A stretch of DNA of 10,000 nucleotides from Candidatus Hydrogenedens sp. (GTDB lineage: Bacteria; Hydrogenedentota; Hydrogenedentia; Hydrogenedentales; Hydrogenedentaceae), in contig JAIWNQ010000279.1 of NCBI GenBank assembly GCA_020216745.1, positions 1-10,000 on the forward strand. Reading direction: 5' to 3'. Under the pieces are notes generated by a model. That model worked only from the letters and a program-made list of their open reading frames with translations, searched no databases and was not told where the DNA came from. Both the position numbers and the translations under genes were made by a program. This document shows, piece by piece, positions 1 through 7,973 of this stretch (the first letter of the stretch is position 1; every line of letters begins with the position of its first letter).

Positions 1-1516
1 AGTTGCGGTCGAGGAAACCTCCTTCGGCAGTATCGTTTCCGTTGCCTGTCAGGAAATCACCCCACTTAAAATAATCATGGCAGGCAGAACTTGCTTGATG
101 AACAGTATTTGACCACATAAAATTAGAGGTATATTCATAGACATAATTTAGTCGGTACAAACAGCGTTCTGTCCGCCATAGGTCACAGGTTGGACTTTCT
201 GCCCATGTTGCATGTGCTCGTGCCTCCAGTTTGTATCCCACGTTCTGTTCAAGGTATTTCTTGGCTTGAGTAAACAGGTCAACGACACCGTTATGTAAGA
301 AGTGGTAGTACTGAGCCCTGAACAATGCGGTTTTAATTATCCCCTCTCTCCCTGGTGATATTATATGTTGAATAGGTTCGTGAGCGAAAAGGTCATCGGA
401 AAACACATCCTGTCCCTGCACAAAATAAATCATATAAGGTGCAAGGTCTGCGTATTGTTCGCCATATTTTTGTGCGAATGCTTTTTGAAATCCGGGACTA
501 ACATAACGTAATGCGAAGGAACCTAAATCATGGTGATTAAAATAAGCCCAGTCTTGCTGTATATGCATTTCATCGGAATAGAGAGCGTTAATTTTGACGC
601 CAGCGTTAATATATCTATCGCATAAGGATTTCAGGTAAGGCAGAGCATTTTCACTAAAATAATCCATTTCGGGTGTTTTGTAATGGATGACAACTAATAT
701 GCGATTTGCTTTGGTTTTCTCTACAGCACCGCTCCCATAAATGCGAATTCGTGTAGCGGTGAAATCACCATGTTTGGTTTTTAATGATGGGTACTCTTCT
801 ATCTGTGCGGTTTCACTGATTTCTACCATTTGACTGGGAACGACAACTTTATATTCCCTACCGAAAGTATCTTCATTGAAGGCGAAAACACGGACACCTG
901 CAAATTCAATATCAATAGGACCTTTATTATTAGCCCACCGTTCCTGTCTCCATAATTCTATGCTGTATTTGCCTGTATCTGGGTCTCGTAATCCTTTTCC
1001 GAAATGCATCCATACGCCACATTCTCCTGTTTCCTTGCGGTATTCGGTGCCTAATTCCAGAGGAGTGAGAAAACTTAAATCCAGACCTAACCCGTATGAC
1101 TGAGCAAACTGGCTTATTTTTGCTATCCGTTCGATGTATTCCGTTTTATCTGGGGTCCATTCACGGGGTTTGTTTTGCCCAGGACGATATTGGGCAAAGA
1201 AGTGGTCAAAAGCAATTGTAAGTGTTCGCACACCTCTTGCTTGGGCATTTTCACAAATCTTACGCAATGTGGTTATGTTTGGCTCACGAGTCACACTAAT
1301 GTTAATCTCAGCATCGGGATTGCATAACGTATCTAACTCATCATCCCGCACTAAAATAATGCCTGCTTTCGGTAATTGGAATTGCCATGGTCCTGGAAAT
1401 TTAATTAATGATGTCGAATAGTCTGGCTCTGGGATATCATCACTATACAGAGGGGAAATGAAGAATAAAAAAGATTGTAAAAAGATAAGTATTAGGATAG
1501 TTTTTTTGTTTTTCAT
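1..1516 (-). CDS. Exported putative glycoside hydrolase-like protein, 3' end cut by window edge
   Basis: The frame is open from an ATG at 1514-1516 to the left edge, giving 505 residues with no stop, so the C-terminus is missing. An AAAGG ribosome site lies 7 nt upstream of the ATG. Residues 1-25 form a Sec signal peptide: KNKK, a long Leu/Ile/Phe core, then a likely cut after LYS before DD. The rest is rich in Trp, Tyr, His and acidic residues, as in carbohydrate-active TIM-barrel enzymes. Notable stretches are FPGPWQF (40-46), FDHFFAQYRPG (103-113), YSDEMH (D315, E316), HATWAE (435-440) and SNFMWSNTVHQA (464-475). E316 and E440 are reasonable candidates for an acid/base and nucleophile pair, but this is inference. 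I cannot assign a GH family. It follows the epimerase gene after a 156-nt gap, so it may be transcribed separately. Export is well supported and hydrolase function only moderately. A carbohydrate-binding protein without catalysis is possible. Confidence 0.75.
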   Translation of the reverse strand, partial: MKNKKTILILIFLQSFLFFISPLYSDDIPEPDYSTSLIKFPGPWQFQLPKAGIILVRDDELDTLCNPDAEINISVTREPNITTLRKICENAQARGVRTLTIAFDHFFAQYRPGQNKPREWTPDKTEYIERIAKISQFAQSYGLGLDLSFLTPLELGTEYRKETGECGVWMHFGKGLRDPDTGKYSIELWRQERWANNKGPIDIEFAGVRVFAFNEDTFGREYKVVVPSQMVEISETAQIEEYPSLKTKHGDFTATRIRIYGSGAVEKTKANRILVVIHYKTPEMDYFSENALPYLKSLCDRYINAGVKINALYSDEMHIQQDWAYFNHHDLGSFALRYVSPGFQKAFAQKYGEQYADLAPYMIYFVQGQDVFSDDLFAHEPIQHIISPGREGIIKTALFRAQYYHFLHNGVVDLFTQAKKYLEQNVGYKLEARAHATWAESPTCDLWRTERCLYRLNYVYEYTSNFMWSNTVHQASSACHDYFKWGDFLTGNGNDTAEGGFLDRN

Positions 1517-1672
1517 TATTTTTCCTTTCACCAGTAATATTTTGTCATTGAGTGAACATAGATAAATCTTACGATATGCAATACTTATGAACAAATTTTA
1601 TATTCTCTTATTGATTCTTTCTACATATTCAATTTTTTTTGGGTGTGACTTAAGGTTCTGGAATATAATATA
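1517..1672 (-). other. AT-rich intergenic gap, possible promoter region for the hydrolase-like gene
   Basis: This 156-nt gap is much wider than the others in the minus-strand block (13-40 nt). It is AT-rich, and I see no GC-rich stem followed by a T-run that would end the epimerase transcript. No convincing -35/-10 pair stands out. The gap size suggests, without proof, that the hydrolase-like gene has its own promoter here. A short plus-strand frame (1587-1715) also lies across it and is discussed among the findings. Confidence 0.3.
1524..1528 (-). promoter_or_regulatory. Ribosome binding site of the hydrolase-like gene
   Basis: Reading on the minus strand the sequence is AAAGG followed by seven bases and then ATG. 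It is the only ATG near the start of the open frame that is followed by a signal peptide, so it fixes the start at 1516. Confidence 0.6.
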
Positions 1673-2698
1673 TTATATGATAGAGCCAGTTTTTCGGATG
1701 ATGGATTCTGCCTGACAGAGCAGTTCAATCCATTGGATATTATAATATTTGGGGTTATTAAAATCGGCATTTATTCCGCTTTGGATTTTATTGACCATAT
1801 TTCGTATGGATTCTTCGACACTTACTAATGGGCGGAATCCCAAAATGTGCTCTGTTTTTTTTGTGGATATGCGATAACTCCGACCCCGAGTGGAGCCATA
1901 TTCTACTTCGATTTCTATATTTTTTCCAAACTCACGGAAAACTTTGCGAACCCAATGGGCTAATTCCAGGATACGGTAATTTTTATAGGAAAGATTAAAA
2001 ATCTGGTTAGCAACGATGTTTAGGTCTGCTTGTAAGCAAGCGACGTAGGCGCGGGCTATGTCTGTTACATCGATGAGGGGTCGCCACATTTCTCCACCAC
2101 AATGGACAGTGAGCATTCCTTTGTCGAAGGCTGATTTTACGAAGGTGTTAACGACGAGGTCATAACGCATTCGTGGGCTCCATCCGTATACGGTGCCTTG
2201 ACGAAGCATTGTTGGGCAAAAATCAGGTCCTGCTAATTTACTTAATTCTTGTTCTGCCTGGTATTTGCTCACTGCATAAGCGGCCCGAGGTTCTACGGCG
2301 GTTTCCTCATCTTGAATGATATCTTCTGCTAAGAGACCGCGGTCGTAAATGGAGCAACTGGATGCAAATATGAATCGTTTTATTCCTTTTCTTTTGCAAT
2401 GTTCTCCGAGGATAGCAGTTGCTTCGGTATTGAGTTTTTTGTTGGCTTCTGGATTGAATTCAGCCATAGGGTCATTACTCAGTCCTGCGAGATGAATCAC
2501 TCCATTTATGTCTTCCAACCATGCTGGGTCAAAATTATTTAAATCGCCTTGAATACATTCGATGCGGTTTGCTACATCTTCTAACCCTTCTGAACCGAAT
2601 AGGAACTTGTCAATTACTCTTACTGCAAAGCCATGATTTAATAGTTCACGAACAGCAACAGCACCGATATAGCCTGCACCACCTGTTATTAGTATCAT
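1673..2698 (-). CDS. NAD-dependent epimerase/dehydratase (extended SDR family)
   Basis: This 341-residue cytoplasmic enzyme is of the extended short-chain dehydrogenase type that acts on nucleotide sugars. The N-terminal Rossmann motif TGGAGYIG is at residues 5-12, and an acidic D30 at the end of the second strand favours NAD over NADP. HLAGLSNDP (69-77) is the strand-4 region. The catalytic set is complete: serines in FASSCS (111-116) and YAVSK (Y141, K145). The RPLIDVTDIARAY stretch (207-218) is typical of the sugar-binding half. Length fits the family. The exact substrate cannot be read from sequence; 4-epimerase, 4,6-dehydratase or reductase are all possible. A good AAAGGA ribosome site precedes the ATG. 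It lies 40 nt after the M23 peptidase gene on the same strand, so it is probably co-transcribed and may supply an activated sugar for surface polysaccharide or glycoprotein. Confidence 0.9.
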   Translation of the reverse strand: MILITGGAGYIGAVAVRELLNHGFAVRVIDKFLFGSEGLEDVANRIECIQGDLNNFDPAWLEDINGVIHLAGLSNDPMAEFNPEANKKLNTEATAILGEHCKRKGIKRFIFASSCSIYDRGLLAEDIIQDEETAVEPRAAYAVSKYQAEQELSKLAGPDFCPTMLRQGTVYGWSPRMRYDLVVNTFVKSAFDKGMLTVHCGGEMWRPLIDVTDIARAYVACLQADLNIVANQIFNLSYKNYRILELAHWVRKVFREFGKNIEIEVEYGSTRGRSYRISTKKTEHILGFRPLVSVEESIRNMVNKIQSGINADFNNPKYYNIQWIELLCQAESIIRKTGSII

Positions 2699-2738
2699 AT
2701 TATTATCCTTTCCTTCGTATAGTTAAATTGTTTTTTTA

Positions 2739-4658
2739 TTATGGCACATTGATTGTGATGGATTCCTTTTTTGTTAAGCCTGCATAGTCTGTTAAAGCGA
2801 TTGTAATTTGATGAGAACCGTTAGGTAAATTTTCGTCTTGTTCCCAACGTAGTGTTCCACGAGGTCCATCATATTCTGCGAGTAGCCAATGGTCATCACA
2901 GAACATTTCTGCTTTGGCAATACCACTACCGATATCGGAGATGGAGCAGGAAATGGGTGGTTTGGGTGAGGTTATTTTTGACCCATTTGTGATTGAAATA
3001 TCTTTTATTTGTGGTGGTGTGTCATCTCGAAAAAGAGCATATATGCCCCAGTTTGATATAGATGCGCTGACGAATTCTCCATTTTGTTTGGATTCTACTC
3101 TTGTCCATGAGGAGCCTGTTTTGCGATATAGGTGTATTCGTTGTTTTGGTGTGATACTATCATTTATATTCAACTCTATTTTTATTGGCTCTGCAATAGG
3201 TGCTTCAACAGGTTCCAATTTCCATATTTTTGATGAGAGCACCATGCCCTTAGGTAAGTTGGACACAGAGGCATTTGATAAAGAAAGCCAAAGAGTTCCA
3301 TAAGGTGATTTTGGGCTTATACTTATTTTTAGGTCTTGGGTAGCGATGGTCTTTATCGGTTGTTGTTCTTTGATAGCATATATTGTTTTTTCCCATGGTG
3401 GTAGTAATGGATGAGTTACTTTGAACGTCCATTTTCCAGAATGAGGGGGAGACCATGGTAGTTCATAGACAGTATCGTTGCATCGAAATGGTTTTAATGT
3501 GATAGGTTGCTCTTCGGTGTCAAGCAGGCATAGAATAGTCGGTTCTGTATCTATTTTATTTGTTGGGAGCACAATTTCAATCGTAATAAGTTCAGGCAAA
3601 TAATGCACAAAGACACCGGATTTTGTTTTGGGCTCTGGACTTGTTTTGTTTGTTGTATTAGATGTTATTTCAGATATGTAAAGAGGGACTGTTGCTTTTC
3701 TGCCATAGAAGTCTTCAACTTCAATTTGCAAATGTTCGTCAGAGTCAATATCAAGCCAGTCCTTTCTGACATGTTGATAATTTGGTGCTTGATTGCCCTG
3801 CCATCGCCATAATATCCAATAAATAGGGTTTGATATATATGGATAGAAAACCACCTTTGCATCCCGATAGGTGTTATAGTCCAGTATATTTTGTTCAATA
3901 ACGGAGAGGATGGAGTTGGATGTTCTTAGCGTGATACGATAAGGACCTAATTTACAAGTCCCGGATTCGGGGTCTATAGTATTGATTGCTAAGCCTAATT
4001 TCCCTTTTGCATGAATCGTGATAGGGGTTTGTTTTTGATTATTAATGGGGAATTCTATTGGCAGACATCGGCCATTGATGCGTGTGTTGGTGGTTCCAGG
4101 GACAAATAGGATAGATGAAATTTGTGGACTGTTTTGGTCGAGCCATTGGAAACCGTATTCCCACGGGTTGATACATGTGATACCATCTTTTTTCCTGAGT
4201 TCAAAGTGTAGGTGAGGGAATTTTGTTCCGGAATAACCGGCATAGGCAATAAGTGCCCCTTTTTGAACTGGTAGTTCATTTTCTCGGATTTCTTCATCAA
4301 TAGTAAATGACTTTTTCTGATGTTGTAGTTTGTACAGGTAAGATTGATAGGGTTCTCCGAATTTGCTGAGGTGTGCATAAATGCCGATAATTCCGGAGTT
4401 GAATTGGATATATAATACACGACCATATCCCCATGGTCCACATCGCATTCGAACAACATAACCATTGTCTATTGCATATACTGGGGTTCCAATTTCAGCA
4501 CGGAAATCAACGCCCATGTGAAAACGTCCATCACGGTACTCACCGAAAGAGGAGGTGGCTAATAAATCACCTTTTAGTGGAGGGGTATAGGAGTTGGTTG
4601 CAGATAGATGAAGAGATAAAAAGAAGATATATGTAAACACGAAAATAAACCGATTCAT
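2739..4658 (-). CDS. Exported M23 (LytM-type) metallopeptidase with C-terminal Ig-like domain
   Basis: The protein has 639 residues with a Sec signal peptide in the first 20 or so (hydrophobic core FIFVFTYIFFLSL). The M23 domain spans roughly 30-170 and keeps every key residue: zinc ligands H47 and D51 in HMGVD, H151 in the HLH motif (149-151), and catalytic histidines H96 (IYAHLS) and H149. It should therefore be an active zinc endopeptidase cutting peptidoglycan cross-bridges in the periplasm, not a degenerate EnvC/NlpD-type activator. Residues 171-543 are a long, probably beta-rich region I cannot assign. From DDTPP (545-549) to the end is a bacterial Ig-like domain with the usual GSHQITIALTDYAG ending. 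The gene starts 13 nt after the isomerase gene, with only a weak ribosome site, which suggests translational coupling. Natural cell-wall substrate and partner are unknown. Confidence 0.92.
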   Translation of the reverse strand: MNRFIFVFTYIFFLSLHLSATNSYTPPLKGDLLATSSFGEYRDGRFHMGVDFRAEIGTPVYAIDNGYVVRMRCGPWGYGRVLYIQFNSGIIGIYAHLSKFGEPYQSYLYKLQHQKKSFTIDEEIRENELPVQKGALIAYAGYSGTKFPHLHFELRKKDGITCINPWEYGFQWLDQNSPQISSILFVPGTTNTRINGRCLPIEFPINNQKQTPITIHAKGKLGLAINTIDPESGTCKLGPYRITLRTSNSILSVIEQNILDYNTYRDAKVVFYPYISNPIYWILWRWQGNQAPNYQHVRKDWLDIDSDEHLQIEVEDFYGRKATVPLYISEITSNTTNKTSPEPKTKSGVFVHYLPELITIEIVLPTNKIDTEPTILCLLDTEEQPITLKPFRCNDTVYELPWSPPHSGKWTFKVTHPLLPPWEKTIYAIKEQQPIKTIATQDLKISISPKSPYGTLWLSLSNASVSNLPKGMVLSSKIWKLEPVEAPIAEPIKIELNINDSITPKQRIHLYRKTGSSWTRVESKQNGEFVSASISNWGIYALFRDDTPPQIKDISITNGSKITSPKPPISCSISDIGSGIAKAEMFCDDHWLLAEYDGPRGTLRWEQDENLPNGSHQITIALTDYAGLTKKESITINVP

Positions 4659-4671
4659 TGCTTATTTTTCA

Positions 4672-5811
4672 TTACTTGCTTTTTTTCTTTGGTGTTGTCT
4701 TAGTTGGGGCTGGTTTTGGTTCGGGTACTTTTTTTGTCTCAGATTCGATTATTCTTTTTAGAATGGAATCGAAGGCAATAAAAAACTTTGATTTTTCTGG
4801 GTCATTAAGGTAAGGATTGCAAAAGTTGTAAATCTCTTCATCGAGTTTCTGTTCTAAGATAATTTGTTTTATTTTGTCTTTTACAGTTTCAAAATCAACC
4901 TTTTCTTCTATTTCGCGTTCTAATAATTTGAATAAGTGGTATCCCATATTGCTTTTTAATACTGGACTTAAGTCTTCGGGTTTCATTGAGGGTAATACTT
5001 CTTTTAAGAATGGCGGTAGGGCTTCATCGGGAAGCCAGCCCATATCGCCTCCTTTTTCACGGTCTGGTGATTCTGACATTGACCTTGCCACTGCCTCGAA
5101 ACTTTCGCCAGCACGAATCCGAGCGAGTGCCTTTTCTACTTCCTTTTTTGTCTCCTCCCAAGCGGTTTCTGTAGCGGTTTTTGCATTTGGCTTTGGTTGT
5201 TTGAAAATTTGTTGTAGGTGAACTCGGGATGGTTTCATAAATAACTGTTGATTATTTTCATAGAATGACTTAACCTCGTTATCAGAAACAGTTATTTTTT
5301 TCTCATTTGCGAGGGCTTGTTTCATTTTTTCTAAAATGATATTTTTTCGTGTTCGTTCACGAAGGGTTTCTAATGTTTCCCCACGAATTTTTAAATACTC
5401 TTCAAGGGTAGGTGGATTTTTACCCGCAGAACGAGCATTATCCTGAATATCTTTTAATTGTTCATTTATGGCTTTTTTTACTTCATCTTCAGATGCAATA
5501 CATTTTCGTTTTAACGCCTCTTGGTATAGGATTTCCCGTTCTGCAAGTGTAGTAATACATCGGATAGCGAGTTTGACTCGTTCTTCGTCAGAAGGGTTCT
5601 TTTTGCCAGTAGTGGCGATGTATTCAAGCAATTCTAAATGATACCTTGAGAGGAATTCTTCACGTGAGATAGGGGTACCAAGTACCAAAGCCACTGGACC
5701 GTCAGGGACAGACTTTTCTACAATATCCATACGCGACAAATCGGGTGCTTGTGCATATGAGCCGATAGTTAAGATTAAAAGCAGTATAATATATAGAGCT
5801 TTTTGATGCAT
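4672..5811 (-). CDS. Periplasmic SurA/PpiC-type peptidyl-prolyl cis-trans isomerase
   Basis: This 379-residue protein has a signal peptide with a clear SYA cut site after A20. Residues 38-190 form a helical SurA-type N-terminal chaperone region (VALVLGTPISREEF, then charged helices around 75-185). A single parvulin domain occupies about 195-300, with VHLQQIF at its first strand, GGDMGWL (254-260) and GYHLFKLLE (290-298), all parvulin landmarks. The last 20 residues are a Lys/Pro/Thr-rich tail. The family folds outer-membrane and secreted proteins in the periplasm. Escherichia coli SurA has two parvulin domains and this has one, as in many other phyla, so it could equally be called a PpiC/PrsA-type foldase. 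There is no lipobox, so it is soluble. It is followed after 13 nt by the M23 peptidase, suggesting shared envelope duty. An AAGGGA site lies rather far (about 14 nt) upstream of the ATG. Confidence 0.9.
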   Translation of the reverse strand: MHQKALYIILLLILTIGSYAQAPDLSRMDIVEKSVPDGPVALVLGTPISREEFLSRYHLELLEYIATTGKKNPSDEERVKLAIRCITTLAEREILYQEALKRKCIASEDEVKKAINEQLKDIQDNARSAGKNPPTLEEYLKIRGETLETLRERTRKNIILEKMKQALANEKKITVSDNEVKSFYENNQQLFMKPSRVHLQQIFKQPKPNAKTATETAWEETKKEVEKALARIRAGESFEAVARSMSESPDREKGGDMGWLPDEALPPFLKEVLPSMKPEDLSPVLKSNMGYHLFKLLEREIEEKVDFETVKDKIKQIILEQKLDEEIYNFCNPYLNDPEKSKFFIAFDSILKRIIESETKKVPEPKPAPTKTTPKKKSK

Positions 5812-5830
5812 TTTTTTACTATCCCTTACA

Positions 5831-6823
5831 TTATGAGTTTGCCCAATTATAGACCAGTCCTATTACTTGGGCTATGCCTGCATTTACAGGTGCTTTACTT
5901 CCACCTGTTGGGTTAGCTGGGTCCTCTGCTACGTAACGAATAAATTCTACGTGGCCATCCATGTAGAGGACATTTGACCCACCAGGGATGTGATTGAATC
6001 CAGAGGGATTGGTTGAAACATGGTCAAGCATAATCCAAACGGAACTCTGTGCCTGCGATGTTGCAGAAGGATTGTTAATATCTGTAATTAAAAAGCGTTC
6101 GATACCTTCGCGTAATCGGTAAACGATGCTTCCACCACCATTTCCATTTGGAGGGTTTACATCAATATCCTTGTCTATGTATTTTGGCCATTCGGAAGGA
6201 TTCGCGTAAACAGGAAGGAATGCACGTGTTGCGAACTCTACTAACTGGGCGGGACCTGTTACCGCGGTTGGTAGATATGGGGGTAATGGACCGAAAGTCA
6301 TGGGATTATCTGTGGACTCGCCACGGTCAATGACCCAGCCTAAATACATATAACTTTCATCTACAGCTGCAGCACCATAACTTGCATCTGTGCAGAGCCA
6401 GCCAGCAGTGGTTTCACCTGTGGCATCATTGGTGATGTCTTTGATTGAGCTTTGTGCATCTGATGGGCAGAAGAATATAGCGGGGTCGGTCAGATATTCT
6501 GGATACAATGTAGTTGGGTCTGGTCCAATAGCAATGAAGATTGACCCATACGGTTGAAGTGTTGTGTCTGCGGAATCACAATCACGGAATATAGGTAATG
6601 AACCATCGCGAACCAGAACTGTAGGATAACGTTCACCTTTAGATTCACCTGAATACATTTTGAATACCAATCCCCATTGTTTGAGGTTGTTCTGGCAACT
6701 GGAACGACGGGCAGCTTCCCTTGCACGGGCTAATGCTGGTAATAATATTGCTGCAAGAATACCGATAATGGCAATAACCACTAACAATTCAATTAACGTA
6801 AAACCTTTTGCATGCCTTAACAT
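5831..6823 (-). CDS. Type IV pseudopilin-like protein with prepilin N-terminus and C-terminal DG motif
   Basis: The 330-residue product begins with a textbook prepilin signal: a short basic leader ending at G7, then [20 protein letters not shown]. Prepilin peptidase would cut between G7 and F8, and E12 is the conserved Glu5 of the mature protein. The helix runs on into [20 protein letters not shown], the pattern of the large pseudopilin families of Planctomycetota and related phyla. FFCPSD (117-122) and a C-terminal H278...DGHVEF (289-294) resemble the processing-associated H-X9-DG motif, with one extra residue in the spacer. The protein is probably assembled into a surface or secretion pseudopilus; its cargo is unknown. 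AAGGA precedes the ATG by 9 nt. It is the first gene of the minus-strand block, 19 nt ahead of the isomerase gene. Confidence 0.93.
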   Translation of the reverse strand: MLRHAKGFTLIELLVVIAIIGILAAILLPALARAREAARRSSCQNNLKQWGLVFKMYSGESKGERYPTVLVRDGSLPIFRDCDSADTTLQPYGSIFIAIGPDPTTLYPEYLTDPAIFFCPSDAQSSIKDITNDATGETTAGWLCTDASYGAAAVDESYMYLGWVIDRGESTDNPMTFGPLPPYLPTAVTGPAQLVEFATRAFLPVYANPSEWPKYIDKDIDVNPPNGNGGGSIVYRLREGIERFLITDINNPSATSQAQSSVWIMLDHVSTNPSGFNHIPGGSNVLYMDGHVEFIRYVAEDPANPTGGSKAPVNAGIAQVIGLVYNWANS

Positions 6824-6973
6824 AATTTTTTTCCTTATATTGAGGTTAATTGGATTTATTATAATATATTTTCAACACAATAATTGAATTATATTATCAT
6901 ATTACAATTTTGCAAAACTCTTTTGGCATAATGTAAGTCAAATATTTGATTTTTTATTTAGGGAGTTCATATT
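6824..6973. promoter_or_regulatory. Divergent promoter region between pseudopilin and coaD
   Basis: These 150 nt separate two genes that point away from each other, so both must be started from here. The stretch is very AT-rich. On the minus strand a perfect TATAAT lies about 40 nt before the pseudopilin start, without a good -35 at normal spacing. On the plus strand CATAAT (near 6928) is a possible -10 for coaD, also with a poor -35. Placement of the exact promoters is inference. Confidence 0.45.
6959..6965 (+). promoter_or_regulatory. Ribosome binding site of coaD
   Basis: An AGGGAG core is followed by eight bases and then the ATG at 6974. The match and spacing are good and support this start, which also leaves the usual short N-terminus before the YPGSFDP motif. 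Confidence 0.7.
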
Positions 6974-7462
6974 ATGGCTGAACGAATTGCACTGTACCCT
7001 GGTAGTTTTGACCCACCAACATTGGGACACTTCGATTTAATACATCGAGCCAGACGGATTTTTGACCGTGTCGTTGTCGCGGTTGCTATTAATGAGGCAA
7101 AGACCGCTCTATTTACAGTTGAGGAACGGATGAAAATGTTGGAAGAAGAAATGAATCATGAACAGGGGATTGAGATTACCAGTTTTTCAGGGTTATCTGT
7201 TGAATTTGCAAGGAAATGTGGTGCACAGGCACTGATCCGAGGGTTAAGGGTTGTTTCCGATTTCGAGTTTGAATTAAGTTTGGCTATTAATAATCAGAAA
7301 TTGGATCCGGGCATTGATACTGTATGTCTAATGCCAAGTGAACCATTCCTGTTTTTAAGCTCACGTCAAGTTAAAGAGATAGTTCGTTTTGGCGGTAGTG
7401 TCTCACACTATGTTTCTCCAAAAATTGAGAAGAAATTACGAGAAAAACTTTTAAATAAGTAA
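6974..7462 (+). CDS. coaD: Phosphopantetheine adenylyltransferase (CoA biosynthesis)
   Basis: This enzyme joins 4'-phosphopantetheine and ATP to give dephospho-CoA and pyrophosphate, the penultimate step of CoA synthesis, in the cytoplasm. At 162 residues it matches the family's length. The nucleotidyltransferase signature is complete: YPGSFDPPTLGH (8-19) with T16 and H19 of the TxGH motif. LIRGLRVVSDFEFE (87-100) carries the substrate and ATP-binding arginines, and LSSRQVKEI (128-136) matches the usual ISSTxVREI loop. Start choice is fixed by the AGGGAG site. It stands alone on the plus strand, diverging from the pseudopilin gene, and is followed by more than 500 nt without a gene, so it is probably monocistronic. 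Nothing is unusual in the protein. Confidence 0.97.
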   Translation: MAERIALYPGSFDPPTLGHFDLIHRARRIFDRVVVAVAINEAKTALFTVEERMKMLEEEMNHEQGIEITSFSGLSVEFARKCGAQALIRGLRVVSDFEFELSLAINNQKLDPGIDTVCLMPSEPFLFLSSRQVKEIVRFGGSVSHYVSPKIEKKLREKLLNK

Positions 7463-7588
7463 CATTCCTAACTGAAATATATTGGTATCCTTACCGTTGG
7501 AATGAGATAGATAGAATAGATAGTACAAATGGGAGGGTGAGATGGAAAAAATTATAATGTACGTAGGCCAAATGAGATAATAAAGTGG

Positions 7589-7625
7589 GGGTAAATATCA
7601 AAAAGAGATTTATTTTTACCCTTTT
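7589..7625 (+). terminator. Possible rho-independent terminator downstream of coaD
   Basis: GGGTAAA (7589-7595) pairs with TTTACCC (7615-7621), and inner bases ATC/GAT can extend the stem with small bulges. Four T follow directly, then more T-rich sequence. The stem is AT-heavy and the loop long, so this is only a moderate candidate. It lies about 125 nt after the coaD stop. Confidence 0.35.
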
Positions 7626-7968
7626 ACCTTTTATAATAAGCGTTTTTTATGTTTGGTAGAGGTGTTAAAAAGAGGTAAATATTGCCGTTGTTAGTAATAT
7701 ATGAATAAAAAATTAAAGAAGGTAGTTCTTTCTATCTCACTGAATTTTATAGGGGTTGAGATTTTCTTTTGGAATGAAAATTAGGTGAATCAGGATGGGA
7801 TGAGGACTATGTGTGAGTTTAGGAGAGTATGGGAAGTTTTTGTTGATATTAGACAGGGGGGGTTTAGGTGCTTTATAATTATTTTAGATTGATGTATCAA
7901 TGACACCGTTTATTTTGAGGTGTTGTCTATATAGGACGTTTTTTTGGTGGTTGTAATTTTAATATTTT

Positions 7969-7973
7969 GGAGG
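7969..7973 (+). promoter_or_regulatory. Strong ribosome binding site of the Gfo/Idh/MocA gene
   Basis: GGAGG stands seven bases before the ATG at 7981. It selects this start over a second in-frame ATG at 7996, which would also leave the twin-arginine motif intact. Confidence 0.8.

Noticed and set aside
876..1421. Plus-strand frames at 876-1103 and 1134-1421 inside the hydrolase-like gene
   Set aside because: The minus-strand frame here is continuous from a signal peptide and ribosome site at 1516 to the window edge with protein-like composition; the plus-strand frames have none of these.
2521..4636. Several frames of 67-136 residues on both strands within the epimerase and M23 genes
   Set aside because: They overlap genes with complete catalytic motifs, and their translations show no domain, signal or sensible start site.
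7463..7504. Inverted repeat just after coaD as its terminator
   Set aside because: The stem has a bulge and a loop of over 20 nt and is followed by purines rather than a T-run, so it does not fit a rho-independent terminator. The 7589-7625 hairpin fits better.
7701..7784. 27-residue frame beginning MNKKLKKVVLSISL
   Set aside because: It looks slightly signal-like but has no ribosome site, is very short and lies in low-complexity sequence.
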